Assembly: GCA_040752215.1 (NCBI GenBank) | Contig: JBFMEX010000067.1 | Coordinates: forward strand, 47,710 to 111,709 | Length of the DNA stretch: 64,000 nt | From: JBFMEX01 sp040752215 | Lineage (GTDB): Bacteria; Pseudomonadota; Alphaproteobacteria; Rhizobiales; Hyphomicrobiaceae | Direction: 5' to 3' | Shown: piece after piece, positions 1-8,660 of the stretch | How the letters are laid out: the number at the start of each line of letters is the position of its first letter | How positions within the stretch are numbered: position 1 is the stretch's first letter | Notes under the pieces: generated by a model | What the model saw: the letters and a program-made list of their open reading frames with translations, nothing else | What the model was told of the DNA's origin: nothing | The model's database searches: none | Program-made: the position numbers and the translations under genes

Positions 1-689
1 CGCCTGAGCCAGCTCACGCCGACGAGATCGTAGAGGCCGACGAGCGCCCGATTGAGGTTGTTGTACTTCGACACGCCGACTTGGCGCGGGCGGTCGTTCA
101 CGGGCACATGGGCCGTCTCGTAGCCGTAGGTCTGAAACAGCGCCGGCAGGTAGCGGTGCATGCTGGTGAAGAACGGCAGGCGCAGGAACACCTCGCGCCA
201 GTAGACCTTGATGCCGCAGCCGGTATCGGGGCAGTCGTCCTTCAGCACCGTGTCGCGGATCCAGTTGGCGGCTTTCGAGGCCCATCGCTTGGAGCCCTCA
301 GCCTTGCGCTCGGTGCGCCAGCCGTTGACCAGCGCCGGGCCCTCGGTGCCGGGCGCGGCGAGGCGAGCGACGAGGCGCGGGATGTCGCGCGGGTCGTTCT
401 GGCCGTCGCCGTCCATGCTGGCGATGATCGAGCTCGTCGCGGCGAGGATGGCGGAGCGCAGCGCGGCGCTCTGGCCGCTCCTCTCGCCGTGCCGGAGGTA
501 GCGCAGGCCGGGATAGGCACCGGTGGCGATCAGCGCCTTGACCTCGGCGCCGGTGGCATCCGTGCTGGCATCGTCGACGACGATCAGTTCGGCCAGCATC
601 TCGCGCGGGACGTTGGCATACGTCTCCTCGACGAGGCGGCCGATGTTGCCCGCCTCGTTCAGCGCCGGAATGACGACGGTGATGCGCAT
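1..689 (-). CDS. Family 2 glycosyltransferase (polyprenyl-phosphate sugar transferase type), 3' end cut by window
   Basis: The reverse strand from the ATG at 689 reads MRITVVIPALNEAGNIGRLV, the nucleotide-sugar-binding start of GT2 enzymes. It is followed by an ELIVVDDAST segment and MDGDGQNDP, which matches the DxD metal site of the dolichol-phosphate-mannose-synthase/GtrB group. The frame stays open to base 1 and ends there in VGVSW, so about 229 residues are visible and the C-terminus (where GtrB-type proteins carry membrane helices) is missing. By family it would move a sugar from a nucleotide sugar to a lipid phosphate at the inner membrane. It is divergent from the GT39 gene on the other side of a 177-base gap, a pairing typical of lipid-linked sugar donors (GT2) and the periplasmic transferases that use them (GT39). 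The sugar and acceptor cannot be told. Confidence 0.85.
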   Translation of the reverse strand, partial: MRITVVIPALNEAGNIGRLVEETYANVPREMLAELIVVDDASTDATGAEVKALIATGAYPGLRYLRHGERSGQSAALRSAILAATSSIIASMDGDGQNDPRDIPRLVARLAAPGTEGPALVNGWRTERKAEGSKRWASKAANWIRDTVLKDDCPDTGCGIKVYWREVFLRLPFFTSMHRYLPALFQTYGYETAHVPVNDRPRQVGVSKYNNLNRALVGLYDLVGVSWLR

Positions 690-866
690 AAATGCCCTTG
701 GGTTGCGCGGAAAGGACGGCACAGTCCTGTCAGATTCGCTTCCCGCGGGGCCGAGAGTACCAGTCTTCCAGAGACACACTCAACCTTGTAAATGAGCCTG
801 CACAGTCTTGTCGGGGGCCGCTCGGTGGCCTTGGCCGGCCTGCCTTTCCCGCGAGAGATCAGAGAC

Positions 867-2360
867 ATGGGAACGCCGCATCGGGATACGCAGGCCACCG
901 GGGTAGGCCGCTGGACTGGGCTGCTCGCATTGGCGCTGGCGGCGCTGCTGGCATTTCGACTCGCCGCCTTGTGGATGAACCGTACCGATCTCTTCTTCGA
1001 CGAGGCGCAGTACTGGTCGTGGAGCCTCGAGCCGGCATTCGGCTACTATTCCAAGCCGCCGTTGGTCGCCTGGGTGATCCGGCTCGCGACCGACAGCTGC
1101 GGGATGTCCGAGTTCTGCATCCGGTTGCCGTCGCCGCTCATTCACACGGCGACGGCGGTGGTCGTCTTCATGCTGGCGCGCACGCTCTACGACGCGCGCA
1201 CGGGCGCGATTGCAGCGCTCGTATTCGCCACCATCCCCGGCGTCTCGGTCTCGGCCGGCATCATCTCGACGGATGTGCCGCTGCTGTTCTTCTGGGCGCT
1301 GGCGCTGCTGGCACTGGTGCATCTCTTCGAGTCGCGGGCGTGGTGGCCGGCGCTGCTGCTCGGCCTCGCGCTCGGGTTCGGCCTCAACGCCAAGTATGCG
1401 ATGGCGTGGCTCGTCGGCTGCCTCGCGGTGTACCTCGTCGTGACTCCGGAGCGGCGCTCGATCCTCACCGACGCGCGCCTCTACGTGGCGCTGGCAATCG
1501 CCGGCCTGCTGATCGCGCCCAACCTCGCCTGGAACGAGGCGCACAGCTTTGCCACCTTCGCCCACACCGCCGACAATGCGAAATGGAGCGGGCGGATCGG
1601 CAATCCGCTGAAGGCGCTCGAGTTTCTCGCGGCGCAATTCGGCGTGTTCGGGCCCATCCTGTTCGCGAGCCTGATCGTCGTCACGTGGCGCGCCTGGAAG
1701 GAAGGGCTGCCGGCCGCCGATCGCCTGCTGCTCGCCTTCTCGCTGCCGCTGATCGTCGTCATCACCGGGCAGGCGTTCCTCTCTCGCGCGCACGCAAACT
1801 GGGCCGCCGTCTCCTATGTCGCGGCGACGGTGCTGGTGACCGCGACGATGATCCGCGATTTCGAATGGCGCTGGCTCAAGGCGTCGCTCTCGCTGCACGT
1901 ACTCGTGGTCGCTCTCGTCGCGGCGGCGACGGCGCTCGCCGGGAGCGTGGCGCTGCCCGACGGCCGGGACCCATTTGCGCGCACGCTCGGCTGGCGCGCC
2001 GTGGCGGCGGCGACGCGGGCCGAGCTCGAGGCGGCGCGTAGGGCCGGCCGGCCGTACGCGGCGGTGCTGACGGACGAGCGCGCGCTGACGGCAGAGCTCC
2101 TCTACTACATGCGCGACGAGCCAACGCCCATCCTCGCCTGGCGCGAGTCCGGACGACCGAAGGACCACTACGAGCTGACGCGGGCCTACCCGAGGGGTGG
2201 GCCGGAGCCCGTCATTCTGGTCAGCTTGACGGAAAAGCCCACGCGCATCACACAAGCGTTCCGGAAGGCCGAGCTGATCGCGACGCGCGAGGTGCCGGCC
2301 GGGAGCAGCGAGGTGAGGCGCGTGACGTTCCACGCGCTCGCGGGGTACGACAGTCGATGA
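867..2360 (+). CDS. GT39/ArnT-like membrane glycosyltransferase
   Basis: This is a 497-residue polytopic membrane protein of the PMT_2/ArnT superfamily. The first periplasmic loop carries the family signature FFDEAQYW (acidic catalytic pair region), followed by YYSKPPLVAW, and about ten hydrophobic helices follow. It should transfer a sugar from a polyprenyl-phosphate carrier to an envelope acceptor on the periplasmic face. The frame is open from an ATG at 792, but the ATG at 867 (MGTPHRDTQ) is preferred because it directly precedes the first helix. The stop overlaps the start of pabBC in ATGA, so the two are translationally coupled although functionally unrelated. The likely donor maker is the divergent GT2 gene. 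The acceptor is unknown. Confidence 0.85.
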   Translation: MGTPHRDTQATGVGRWTGLLALALAALLAFRLAALWMNRTDLFFDEAQYWSWSLEPAFGYYSKPPLVAWVIRLATDSCGMSEFCIRLPSPLIHTATAVVVFMLARTLYDARTGAIAALVFATIPGVSVSAGIISTDVPLLFFWALALLALVHLFESRAWWPALLLGLALGFGLNAKYAMAWLVGCLAVYLVVTPERRSILTDARLYVALAIAGLLIAPNLAWNEAHSFATFAHTADNAKWSGRIGNPLKALEFLAAQFGVFGPILFASLIVVTWRAWKEGLPAADRLLLAFSLPLIVVITGQAFLSRAHANWAAVSYVAATVLVTATMIRDFEWRWLKASLSLHVLVVALVAAATALAGSVALPDGRDPFARTLGWRAVAAATRAELEAARRAGRPYAAVLTDERALTAELLYYMRDEPTPILAWRESGRPKDHYELTRAYPRGGPEPVILVSLTEKPTRITQAFRKAELIATREVPAGSSEVRRVTFHALAGYDSR

Positions 2361-4207
2361 CCGCTGGCGATCGCGTGCGCCCCGAAGGCCGACGTCAGGT
2401 GCTCGGCGCCGAGGGCTTGTCGGAGACGTTCGTGCTGCTCGACAACAGCCTCGGACGCGGCCGGCCGTCGCTGCTGTTCACCGAGCCTAAGGCGATCGTC
2501 GAGGCTTGGCGCGCAGAAGAGGTAGCCGACGCGCTCAGGCGGATCGAGGACGGCCTCGCCGCCGGCCTGCACGCGGCCGGCTTCCTCGCCTACGAGCTCG
2601 GCTACGTGCTGGAGCCGCACCTCGCTGCGCTGATGCCGAGCTATCGCACCGTCCCGCTGATATGGCTGGGGCTCTACGCACCGCCGCAGCAGATGACCAG
2701 CAACGAGGTCGACGCCTGGCTCGGTCAGCACAAGCTGAGCGGCAGCTACGAGTTCGCCGACGTGACCCGTGCGTGGGATCGCGACGGGTATCTCCGCCGC
2801 TTTGCCGAGGTGCAGGAGAAGATCCGCGCCGGCGATATCTACCAGCTCAATCTCACGTTCAAATCGCGGTTTCGGCTCGAGGGCTCGCCGCTGACGTTCT
2901 ATCAGGACCTGCGCCGGCGCCAGCGGGTCGCGTTCGGCGCCATCGTCGACACCGGAGCGGCGACGGTTCTGTCGGCCTCGCCGGAGCTGTTCATCGCCCG
3001 CGACGGCCGCACGATCGAGACCCGGCCGATGAAGGGCACCGCGCCGCGCGCCGGCACGCCGGAAGCCGACGCGGAGGCGCGCCGCGTGCTGGCGAGCGAC
3101 GTCAAGCAGCGGGCCGAGAATTTGATGATCGTCGACCTGATGCGCAACGATCTCGGCCGCATGGCGGAGATCGGCAGCGTCGAGGTGACGGATCTGTTCA
3201 CGGTCGAGACCTATCGCACGCTGCACCAGATGACGTCCGGCATCCGCGCGCAGCTGAAGGAGGGGGTCGGGCTCGCCGCTCTGTTGGCGGCGATCTTTCC
3301 GCCGGGCTCGGTCACCGGCGCGCCGAAGATCCGGGCGATGGAGCTGATCCGCCAGCTCGAGACCGAGCCGCGCGGCGTCTACTGCGGGGCGATCGGCCAC
3401 ATCTCGCCGCAGCGGCATTCGCTGTTCAACGTCGCCATCCGCACGCCGGTCGTGTTCCGCGACGGGCGCGGCGAGATGGGCATCGGCTCGGGCATCGTTT
3501 TCGACAGCGTCGGCGAGACCGAGTACGCTGAATGTCTGCTGAAGATGAAGTTCCTGATTGATCCGCCGAAGCCGTTCGAGCTGATCGAGACGCTGCTCTA
3601 CGCGGGCGCGCAAGGCTTCTGGCTGCTCGATCGTCATCTCGATCGGCTCGCCGCCTCGGCGCGCTACTTCGACTATGCACTCGACCTCGCGGGCGCACGG
3701 CGTGCGATCGAGGCGGCGGTTGTCGGACACGAGGACGAGCGATTGCGCGTGCGGCTGCTGCTGGCCGAGGACGGCAGCGTCTCGGTCACGACGGCGCCGC
3801 AACCGGCGCAGGCGCCGGGCGCGGTGATGCGCTTCGTCGTCTCGCAGACGCGAATGCGCAGCGCCGATGCGTTCCTCTATCACAAGACCACGCGGCGCGA
3901 GCTCTACGACCGCGAGTGGAAGCACTACGCCGACGCGGTCGGCGCCGACGAGGTGATCTATTTGAACGAGCGCGGCGAGCTGACCGAGGGCAGCCGCACC
4001 AACATCTTCCTGGAGCACGACGGCGTACTGTCGACGCCGGAGCTCGCTTCCGGCCTCTTGCCCGGCACGCTGCGTGCAGAGTTGATCGCCGAGGGCCGGG
4101 CGCGTGAGGCCAGGCTCACCCTGGCCGACCTTGCCGCCGCCGACGCGGTCTACCTCGGCAACTCGGTGCGCGGGCTGGTGCGGGCCGAGCGCATGCCGAC
4201 GGGCTGA
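2357..4207 (+). CDS. pabBC: Fused aminodeoxychorismate synthase component I / 4-amino-4-deoxychorismate lyase
   Basis: This 616-residue two-domain protein belongs to p-aminobenzoate (folate) synthesis. Residues about 20-400 are a chorismate-binding PabB domain with SASPELF, the active-site lysine motif RPMKGTAPR (Lys225), AENLMIVDLMRNDLGR, and the PPGSVTGAPK and GIGSGIVFDS segments. Residues about 410-616 are a PabC-type class IV PLP enzyme, with the probable PLP lysine in FLYHKTTRR, the substrate loop in TEGSRTNIF and SGLLPGTLR near the end. PabB makes 4-amino-4-deoxychorismate from chorismate and ammonia, and PabC releases pyruvate to give PABA. The fusion is common in alphaproteobacteria. 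The amidotransferase subunit PabA is not in the window. The start overlaps the preceding stop (ATGA). Confidence 0.93.
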   Translation: MTAGDRVRPEGRRQVLGAEGLSETFVLLDNSLGRGRPSLLFTEPKAIVEAWRAEEVADALRRIEDGLAAGLHAAGFLAYELGYVLEPHLAALMPSYRTVPLIWLGLYAPPQQMTSNEVDAWLGQHKLSGSYEFADVTRAWDRDGYLRRFAEVQEKIRAGDIYQLNLTFKSRFRLEGSPLTFYQDLRRRQRVAFGAIVDTGAATVLSASPELFIARDGRTIETRPMKGTAPRAGTPEADAEARRVLASDVKQRAENLMIVDLMRNDLGRMAEIGSVEVTDLFTVETYRTLHQMTSGIRAQLKEGVGLAALLAAIFPPGSVTGAPKIRAMELIRQLETEPRGVYCGAIGHISPQRHSLFNVAIRTPVVFRDGRGEMGIGSGIVFDSVGETEYAECLLKMKFLIDPPKPFELIETLLYAGAQGFWLLDRHLDRLAASARYFDYALDLAGARRAIEAAVVGHEDERLRVRLLLAEDGSVSVTTAPQPAQAPGAVMRFVVSQTRMRSADAFLYHKTTRRELYDREWKHYADAVGADEVIYLNERGELTEGSRTNIFLEHDGVLSTPELASGLLPGTLRAELIAEGRAREARLTLADLAAADAVYLGNSVRGLVRAERMPTG

Positions 4208-4297
4208 CGAACTCCGTATTCACCATGCTGGCAGGCGGGTTATCCCTATCGAAAGGAGGGCGGGGCTAAACTTCGACCCTCTGATAGCCTGCGCGGG

Positions 4298-5458
4298 ATG
4301 AGCGCCATGAGCGATGATGCCGGATCGCCGGCCCGCCGCACCGCCGGCAACGGCGCCCTGCGCGCGGTTGCGGATCGGTCTGGCGAGCGCGACTGCGGGC
4401 ACTGGCCGGGCGGGGCGAACGTCAAGCGCATCAACGTGGCGCTGCAAGGCGGTGGCGCGCACGGGGCGTTCGGCTGGGGCGTGCTCGATGCCTTGCTCGC
4501 CGATTCCAGGATCGAGATCGAGGCCATCTCCGGCACCAGTGCCGGTGCCATGAACGCGGTGGTCGCCGCGCACGGCCTCGAGAGCGGCGGCCCGACCGAG
4601 GCGCGCGCCCGCCTCGAGGCCTTCTGGCGCCGGGTCAGCCTGGAGGCGGTGGCGAGCCCGATCCGGCGCTCGCTGCTCGACATGCTGTTCAGCAACTGGA
4701 ACCTCGACCACAATCCGATGCTCGCCCTGTTCGACATGGCGACGCGGGTGGTCTCGCCCTACCAGTTCAATCCGCTCAACCTCAATCCGCTGCGCGACAT
4801 CCTGGAGCGCGAGGTCGATTTCGCCGCGGTCGCCTCGTGCTCGTGCCTGAAGCTGTTCATCTCGGCGACCAACGTGCTGACGGGCGCGGGGCGGGTGTTC
4901 ACCGACGGCGAGATCACCGCCGACGCGGTGATGGCCTCGGCCTGCATCCCGTATCTGTTCCAGGCGGTGGAGATCGACGGGGCGCCCTACTGGGACGGCG
5001 GCTACATGGGCAACCCGGTGCTGGCACCGTTTCTCGGCTGCTGCTCCTCACCGGACGTGCTTCTCGTCCAGGTCAATCCGTTCTGGCGGCCGACGACCCC
5101 CAAGACCGCGCGCGAGATTCTCGATCGCGAGCATGAGATCGCGTTCAACACCGCGCTGGTGCACGAGCTCGCCCACATCGACTTCGTCAACCGCTGTCTC
5201 GACCAGGGCCAGCTCGCCGGCTTCGGGCTCCGGCGGATCTATCTGCACGCGGTCGGCGGCGGCGCGGAGCTGGCGCGGCTCGCGGCGTCGAGCAAGCTCA
5301 ACGCGGAGTGGATGTTCCTGACGCATCTTCGCGACCTCGGACGCGCGGCGGCGGCGCGCTGGCTGGCGGAGAGCTTCGATTCGATCGGCACCGCCTCGAC
5401 GATGGACTTGTCCCACGTCCGCCACCGCCCCCTGCACGTGCCGGCGGGGCAGGGGTGA
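4298..5458 (+). CDS. Patatin-like phospholipase family protein
   Basis: This is a 386-residue serine hydrolase of the patatin fold. It shows the oxyanion glycine loop GGGAHGAFGWG, the nucleophile elbow GTSAG (GxSxG) and the catalytic aspartate in WDGGYMGNP, so the Ser-Asp dyad is intact. It has no signal peptide and is probably cytosolic or membrane-associated, acting on acyl esters. The first 40 residues are poorly conserved in character and the true start is uncertain: a strong AAGGAGG lies about 40 bases upstream of the ATG used, so an initiator between them cannot be excluded. It is a paralogue of the patatin at 44443-45528, sharing the SPYQ(F/L)NPL, NPLRD(I/V)L and P(D/E)IFD-type segments. 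Confidence 0.88.
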   Translation: MSAMSDDAGSPARRTAGNGALRAVADRSGERDCGHWPGGANVKRINVALQGGGAHGAFGWGVLDALLADSRIEIEAISGTSAGAMNAVVAAHGLESGGPTEARARLEAFWRRVSLEAVASPIRRSLLDMLFSNWNLDHNPMLALFDMATRVVSPYQFNPLNLNPLRDILEREVDFAAVASCSCLKLFISATNVLTGAGRVFTDGEITADAVMASACIPYLFQAVEIDGAPYWDGGYMGNPVLAPFLGCCSSPDVLLVQVNPFWRPTTPKTAREILDREHEIAFNTALVHELAHIDFVNRCLDQGQLAGFGLRRIYLHAVGGGAELARLAASSKLNAEWMFLTHLRDLGRAAAARWLAESFDSIGTASTMDLSHVRHRPLHVPAGQG

Positions 5459-5538
5459 GGCGCTGACCGCGTCGGGTCGTGCGTGTCGCGTCGTTGGTGT
5501 GGGCGATGCAGAGAGTGCGAGGAGGTGATGGTGAGCGC

Positions 5539-5733
5539 CTACCGATTCACCGCCTCACCCGCAGCCGCGGTCGGGGCTTCCGGCGTCGTCTTGCCGTTCG
5601 GGCTCGGGCCGAACAGGGCTGCCAGGATGAACACCGAGGCGAGCACGGTCAGCGCGACCGCGATCGCGATCTCGCGTGTCGACATCCTGATTCGACGAGT
5701 GATTTCGGGAGTCTCGAGCTTCCGCATCATCAT
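5539..5733 (-). CDS. Small single-helix membrane protein, function unknown
   Basis: A 64-residue frame with one strong hydrophobic helix (IAIAVALTVLASVFILAALF) preceded by basic residues and followed by a short polar Pro/Ala tail. The pattern of a positively charged N-terminus, one helix and a periplasmic-looking tail argues for a real gene, but no family is recognised. The start could be the ATG at 5733 (in a run of three ATGs) or the ATG at 5685 (MSTREIAI). No clear ribosome-binding site decides between them. A 14-base palindrome abuts the upstream ATG. Confidence 0.45.
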   Translation of the reverse strand: MMMRKLETPEITRRIRMSTREIAIAVALTVLASVFILAALFGPSPNGKTTPEAPTAAAGEAVNR

Positions 5734-5747
5734 GGGTCATATGACCC
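5734..5747. promoter_or_regulatory. 14-base perfect palindrome, possible operator
   Basis: GGGTCATATGACCC is perfectly self-complementary and sits directly against the ATG triplet that may start the small membrane protein at 5733. A dimeric repressor site is the simplest reading, since a loop-less 14-mer makes a poor RNA hairpin. No known family motif is recognised. Confidence 0.35.
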
Positions 5748-6082
5748 GGTGACGGGGCGGCCCCGCCAGAGTGCCGAGTGCCGCGCGACAGAACAGCACA
5801 TCTATGGTGAGATTGGCCCGGTCTTTTCCGGTGATGCCGGCGCGCGGAAGCTTCGACCTGCTGCAAGCGGTGTCCAGCGCTGCATCAACGAGCGGCGCCT
5901 ATCGCTCCGTGGTTCCCGGCATTCGCGGCGTGGCCGCGCGCGATCGACGACGGCACGGGTCGGAATTCCGCGCGGCACCGGATGCAACCGCTCGCGCGCA
6001 TCGGGCTGCACTGAAACGGATACGGCCGCGCGCCAAATTCGGGCGCCGCGCAGCGACGGTCCGACGTGCGGCTGTGCCAGCC
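5748..6082. other. Intergenic, no gene recognised
   Basis: About 335 bases between two small leftward genes. The open frames here are compositionally shadow-like (Arg/Ser/Ala-rich, no hydrophobic or domain pattern). I see no RNA gene or strong hairpin. Confidence 0.4.
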
Positions 6083-6259
6083 TCAGAGCCCGCGCATGAT
6101 GTTGCCGAGGATCAGTACCAGATGGGCGAGCAGCAGCGCCCAGAACTCATTGCCGGTGACGAGCGGGATCTCGGCCCCGAACAGCTTGACGATCAGCACC
6201 GCGACGGTGAGCACGATCGCGAGCGTGAAGGTCAGGATTCCCGGTGCCTTGAGGCCCAT
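6083..6259 (-). CDS. Small two-helix membrane protein, function unknown
   Basis: A 58-residue protein starting MGLKAPGILTF, with two hydrophobic helices (TFTLAIVLTVAVLIVKLF and FWALLLAHLVLILGNIM) separated by a short loop. The ATG at 6259 is chosen because AAGGGGAG lies seven bases upstream. The frame is open further upstream but has no better start. Similar tiny inner-membrane proteins are common in Rhizobiales and uncharacterised. It has no operon partner. Confidence 0.7.
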   Translation of the reverse strand: MGLKAPGILTFTLAIVLTVAVLIVKLFGAEIPLVTGNEFWALLLAHLVLILGNIMRGL

Positions 6260-6653
6260 GTCGTTTCTCCCCTTGATGCTTTCGCCGATCAGGTGGCGCG
6301 CGTGCGCGCGAGATGCGGATGGCATGGCTCGGATCTCCCTCATCCCCTTTGCCTACGCCCGGCCCGTCAGGGCAGCGATTCGTAGCGCGTTGTCGGCGCT
6401 TATAGCAGGCGGGAAATCGTGCGGCAGCCAAAGGGCTGCGAGGCTGTGGGAAACTCTGTGAGAGTCCTGCATCGGCGCGTGGCGACTCTCGTTCCGTGAT
6501 CCCCGCTTTCGCGCGGTGGCCGCCGCGCGCGGCCAGCGGTTGGAACGAGTCGACCGTATCGCAGGGCTGTGAGCTTGCCCGTGGCGATTGGTTTTGCTGG
6601 TGCGTCCGACTCCGCTCTGGCGAGCCGGCCCGACGCTCGAAGAGGGCCGCACG
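6260..6653. other. Intergenic, no gene recognised
   Basis: About 390 bases between two leftward genes, containing the promoter region of the 58-residue membrane protein. No convincing coding frame, tRNA or repeat was seen. Confidence 0.4.
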
Positions 6654-8459
6654 TCAGCTCGGGTTGGAGGGAGCCGCGCGCCGGCGTGGGCGCAGCAGCC
6701 GGCGCAGCATCGCCAGCAGCACCAGCGCCGCGAGGCCGAGGCCGACCACCGCCACGGGATGCTTCTCCCAGATCAGCAGCGGGCTGATCCGTCCGTCCCA
6801 GGCGAGCCGCATGTCGGCCGCGGCGGCCAGCGGGTCGATGAGGCCGTCGTCGCGCAGCATCATTTCGACGGCTGCCGACTGGTCGCGGCTGGTGACGATC
6901 GCCGCGCGTACGCGGTCGGCCGACAGCAGCTGCATCTTGCCGGGGTCGTTGGCCACCGCCAGCAGCACGCGCTCGCGCGGCGCCTTGCCGAGCCCAGTCA
7001 GATAGCGGGCGAGCGTCGATAGCTCGCTCTCGCCGAGGCCGCGCGCCAGGCCCTTGAGCTCCCTGTCGTCGAGATCGAGCAGCGTGTCGCGCGTCTCGCG
7101 GGAGATGCTGGCAAGGCGCTGGGCGGAAAGGCGGTCGCCGAGTCCGAGCAGGCGCGTCAGCGAGGCGCGGGTGAAATCGGACGCTTTCGCGCGGCGGTAG
7201 AGCCCGAGCTCGACCACCTCGGGCAGACGGTCACCGGCGACCGCGGCCCAGGCAAGTCCGTCGGCAAGCGAGCGCGTCTCGCGCGCAATCTCCATTCCGG
7301 CGGGGGCGAGGCGCACCACCGCCTCGTCGAGGCTGCCGTCCTCCAGCCGTTTCATGAGGCCGGTCTCGCCCTCGCCGGCGAGTGCGATGGCGACGACCTC
7401 GTCGAGCCGGCCGAGCCGGTCGGCGCTGACGCCGTCGAGGTAGCGCTTGAAGCGGTCGCTGCGTTCGGCGACCTCGAGCGCCTTGGCGTGGGCGGCGCGG
7501 AACTCGTGCCAAATCTCGACGATCCGCTCGGCGGACTTGGCGCCGATCTCGCGCACGTGCTCGCCGATCTGCTCGGCGATGCCTTTGGCCAGCTCGTCCT
7601 GCACCATGTCCTTGCTGGTCTTCGACTTCATCTCGTCGGCGACGATCGGCAGCACGCCGTGGCGCAGATCCCAGAAGTCCTTGGCGATCAGCACCACGCC
7701 GATGCCGCCGGCGACCACCGACACGAGGCGGGAGAGGATCGAGCCGACCATGCGCTGGCCGATGCGGGTCGTCATGTTTGCGAGCTGGCGGCGCATCAGC
7801 AGCAGCGCGGCGCCGGTGATGCCGCCGCCCGACTGGCGGATGATGTCGCCCGCGCCGATGTCGACGCTGCCTTTGGCGAGATCGAGCCCGAGCTCGCGGC
7901 CGGCGTCGCCGGCGACGACGCGCGAGACGGTCGAGCCGTAGCGGGGGCCAAGGAATGCCTGCAGGCAGGTCAGCGTCGGCCCTGCGGCATCGCGCGCCGC
8001 GGTCTCGATCGCACCGCCGACGCGGTTGCCGACGCCGACGGCGAGGCTCTCGATCGCGGAGGTCACGGCCTCGGACTTGTAGACCCGCTCGGCGACGGCG
8101 GTCGCCAGCTCCTGGGCCTTGTCTTTCGAGCCGAGCGACTGAATCAGGCTGCCCCAGCTGGTCTCGCTCCGGACCTCGGCGACCGCCAGGTCGACGCGGG
8201 CGTCGATGATCGCGTCGAGACCGCCCTTCTTCCACTCTTCAGCGACCACCGAGCGATAGTCGAAGCCGGCAAGACCGTGGTTGAGCGCCTTGACCGTAAT
8301 CGCCTCGATCGCGGTGCGGAACGCGGCCTCGTCCTGCGCCTGGCAGGCCTCATAGTCGGCCCGCGTCATGACCGGGGCGGCGAACAATGGCTGGACGGAC
8401 GCGCTCACGAGGGAGAGGGCGGCGAGCGACGATACGAGGCAGCGCAGAGAGTGTTGCAA
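6654..8459 (-). CDS. Exported protein with C-terminal membrane anchor, function unknown
   Basis: This 601-residue protein is predicted to start at a TTG (8459-8457) with GGAG six bases upstream, giving a typical signal peptide (LRCLVSSLAALSLVSASVQPLFA). The mature part is alpha-helical and charged, with a glycine-rich hydrophobic stretch (LVSVVAGGIGVVLIAKDFWDL) in the first half. The protein ends in one transmembrane helix (VAVVGLGLAALVLLAML) and a basic tail. It is therefore probably periplasmic, anchored by the C-terminus. No catalytic motif or named family is recognised. The frame runs on upstream to about 10076, but that part is antisense to the symporter gene and is not protein-like. It is divergent from the symporter. 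Confidence 0.75.
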   Translation of the reverse strand: MQHSLRCLVSSLAALSLVSASVQPLFAAPVMTRADYEACQAQDEAAFRTAIEAITVKALNHGLAGFDYRSVVAEEWKKGGLDAIIDARVDLAVAEVRSETSWGSLIQSLGSKDKAQELATAVAERVYKSEAVTSAIESLAVGVGNRVGGAIETAARDAAGPTLTCLQAFLGPRYGSTVSRVVAGDAGRELGLDLAKGSVDIGAGDIIRQSGGGITGAALLLMRRQLANMTTRIGQRMVGSILSRLVSVVAGGIGVVLIAKDFWDLRHGVLPIVADEMKSKTSKDMVQDELAKGIAEQIGEHVREIGAKSAERIVEIWHEFRAAHAKALEVAERSDRFKRYLDGVSADRLGRLDEVVAIALAGEGETGLMKRLEDGSLDEAVVRLAPAGMEIARETRSLADGLAWAAVAGDRLPEVVELGLYRRAKASDFTRASLTRLLGLGDRLSAQRLASISRETRDTLLDLDDRELKGLARGLGESELSTLARYLTGLGKAPRERVLLAVANDPGKMQLLSADRVRAAIVTSRDQSAAVEMMLRDDGLIDPLAAAADMRLAWDGRISPLLIWEKHPVAVVGLGLAALVLLAMLRRLLRPRRRAAPSNPS

Positions 8460-8660
8460 CCGGGGCTCCAGGCAGAGGCGGTCGGGGTGAGCCGGGACCC
8501 GCCAGGGTCGTGCGGCATCCTTATAACGCCAATTGCGCGGGTTTGGTGACAGATGGGCGGAGTATCTGCGAGATTGATGCGCCGGTCCGGCGGTGGCGGC
8601 AGGATCGCTGCCGTTCTCCGGCCGCGACGGCCGGCAACGGGCTCGGGGGAGAATTGGCGC

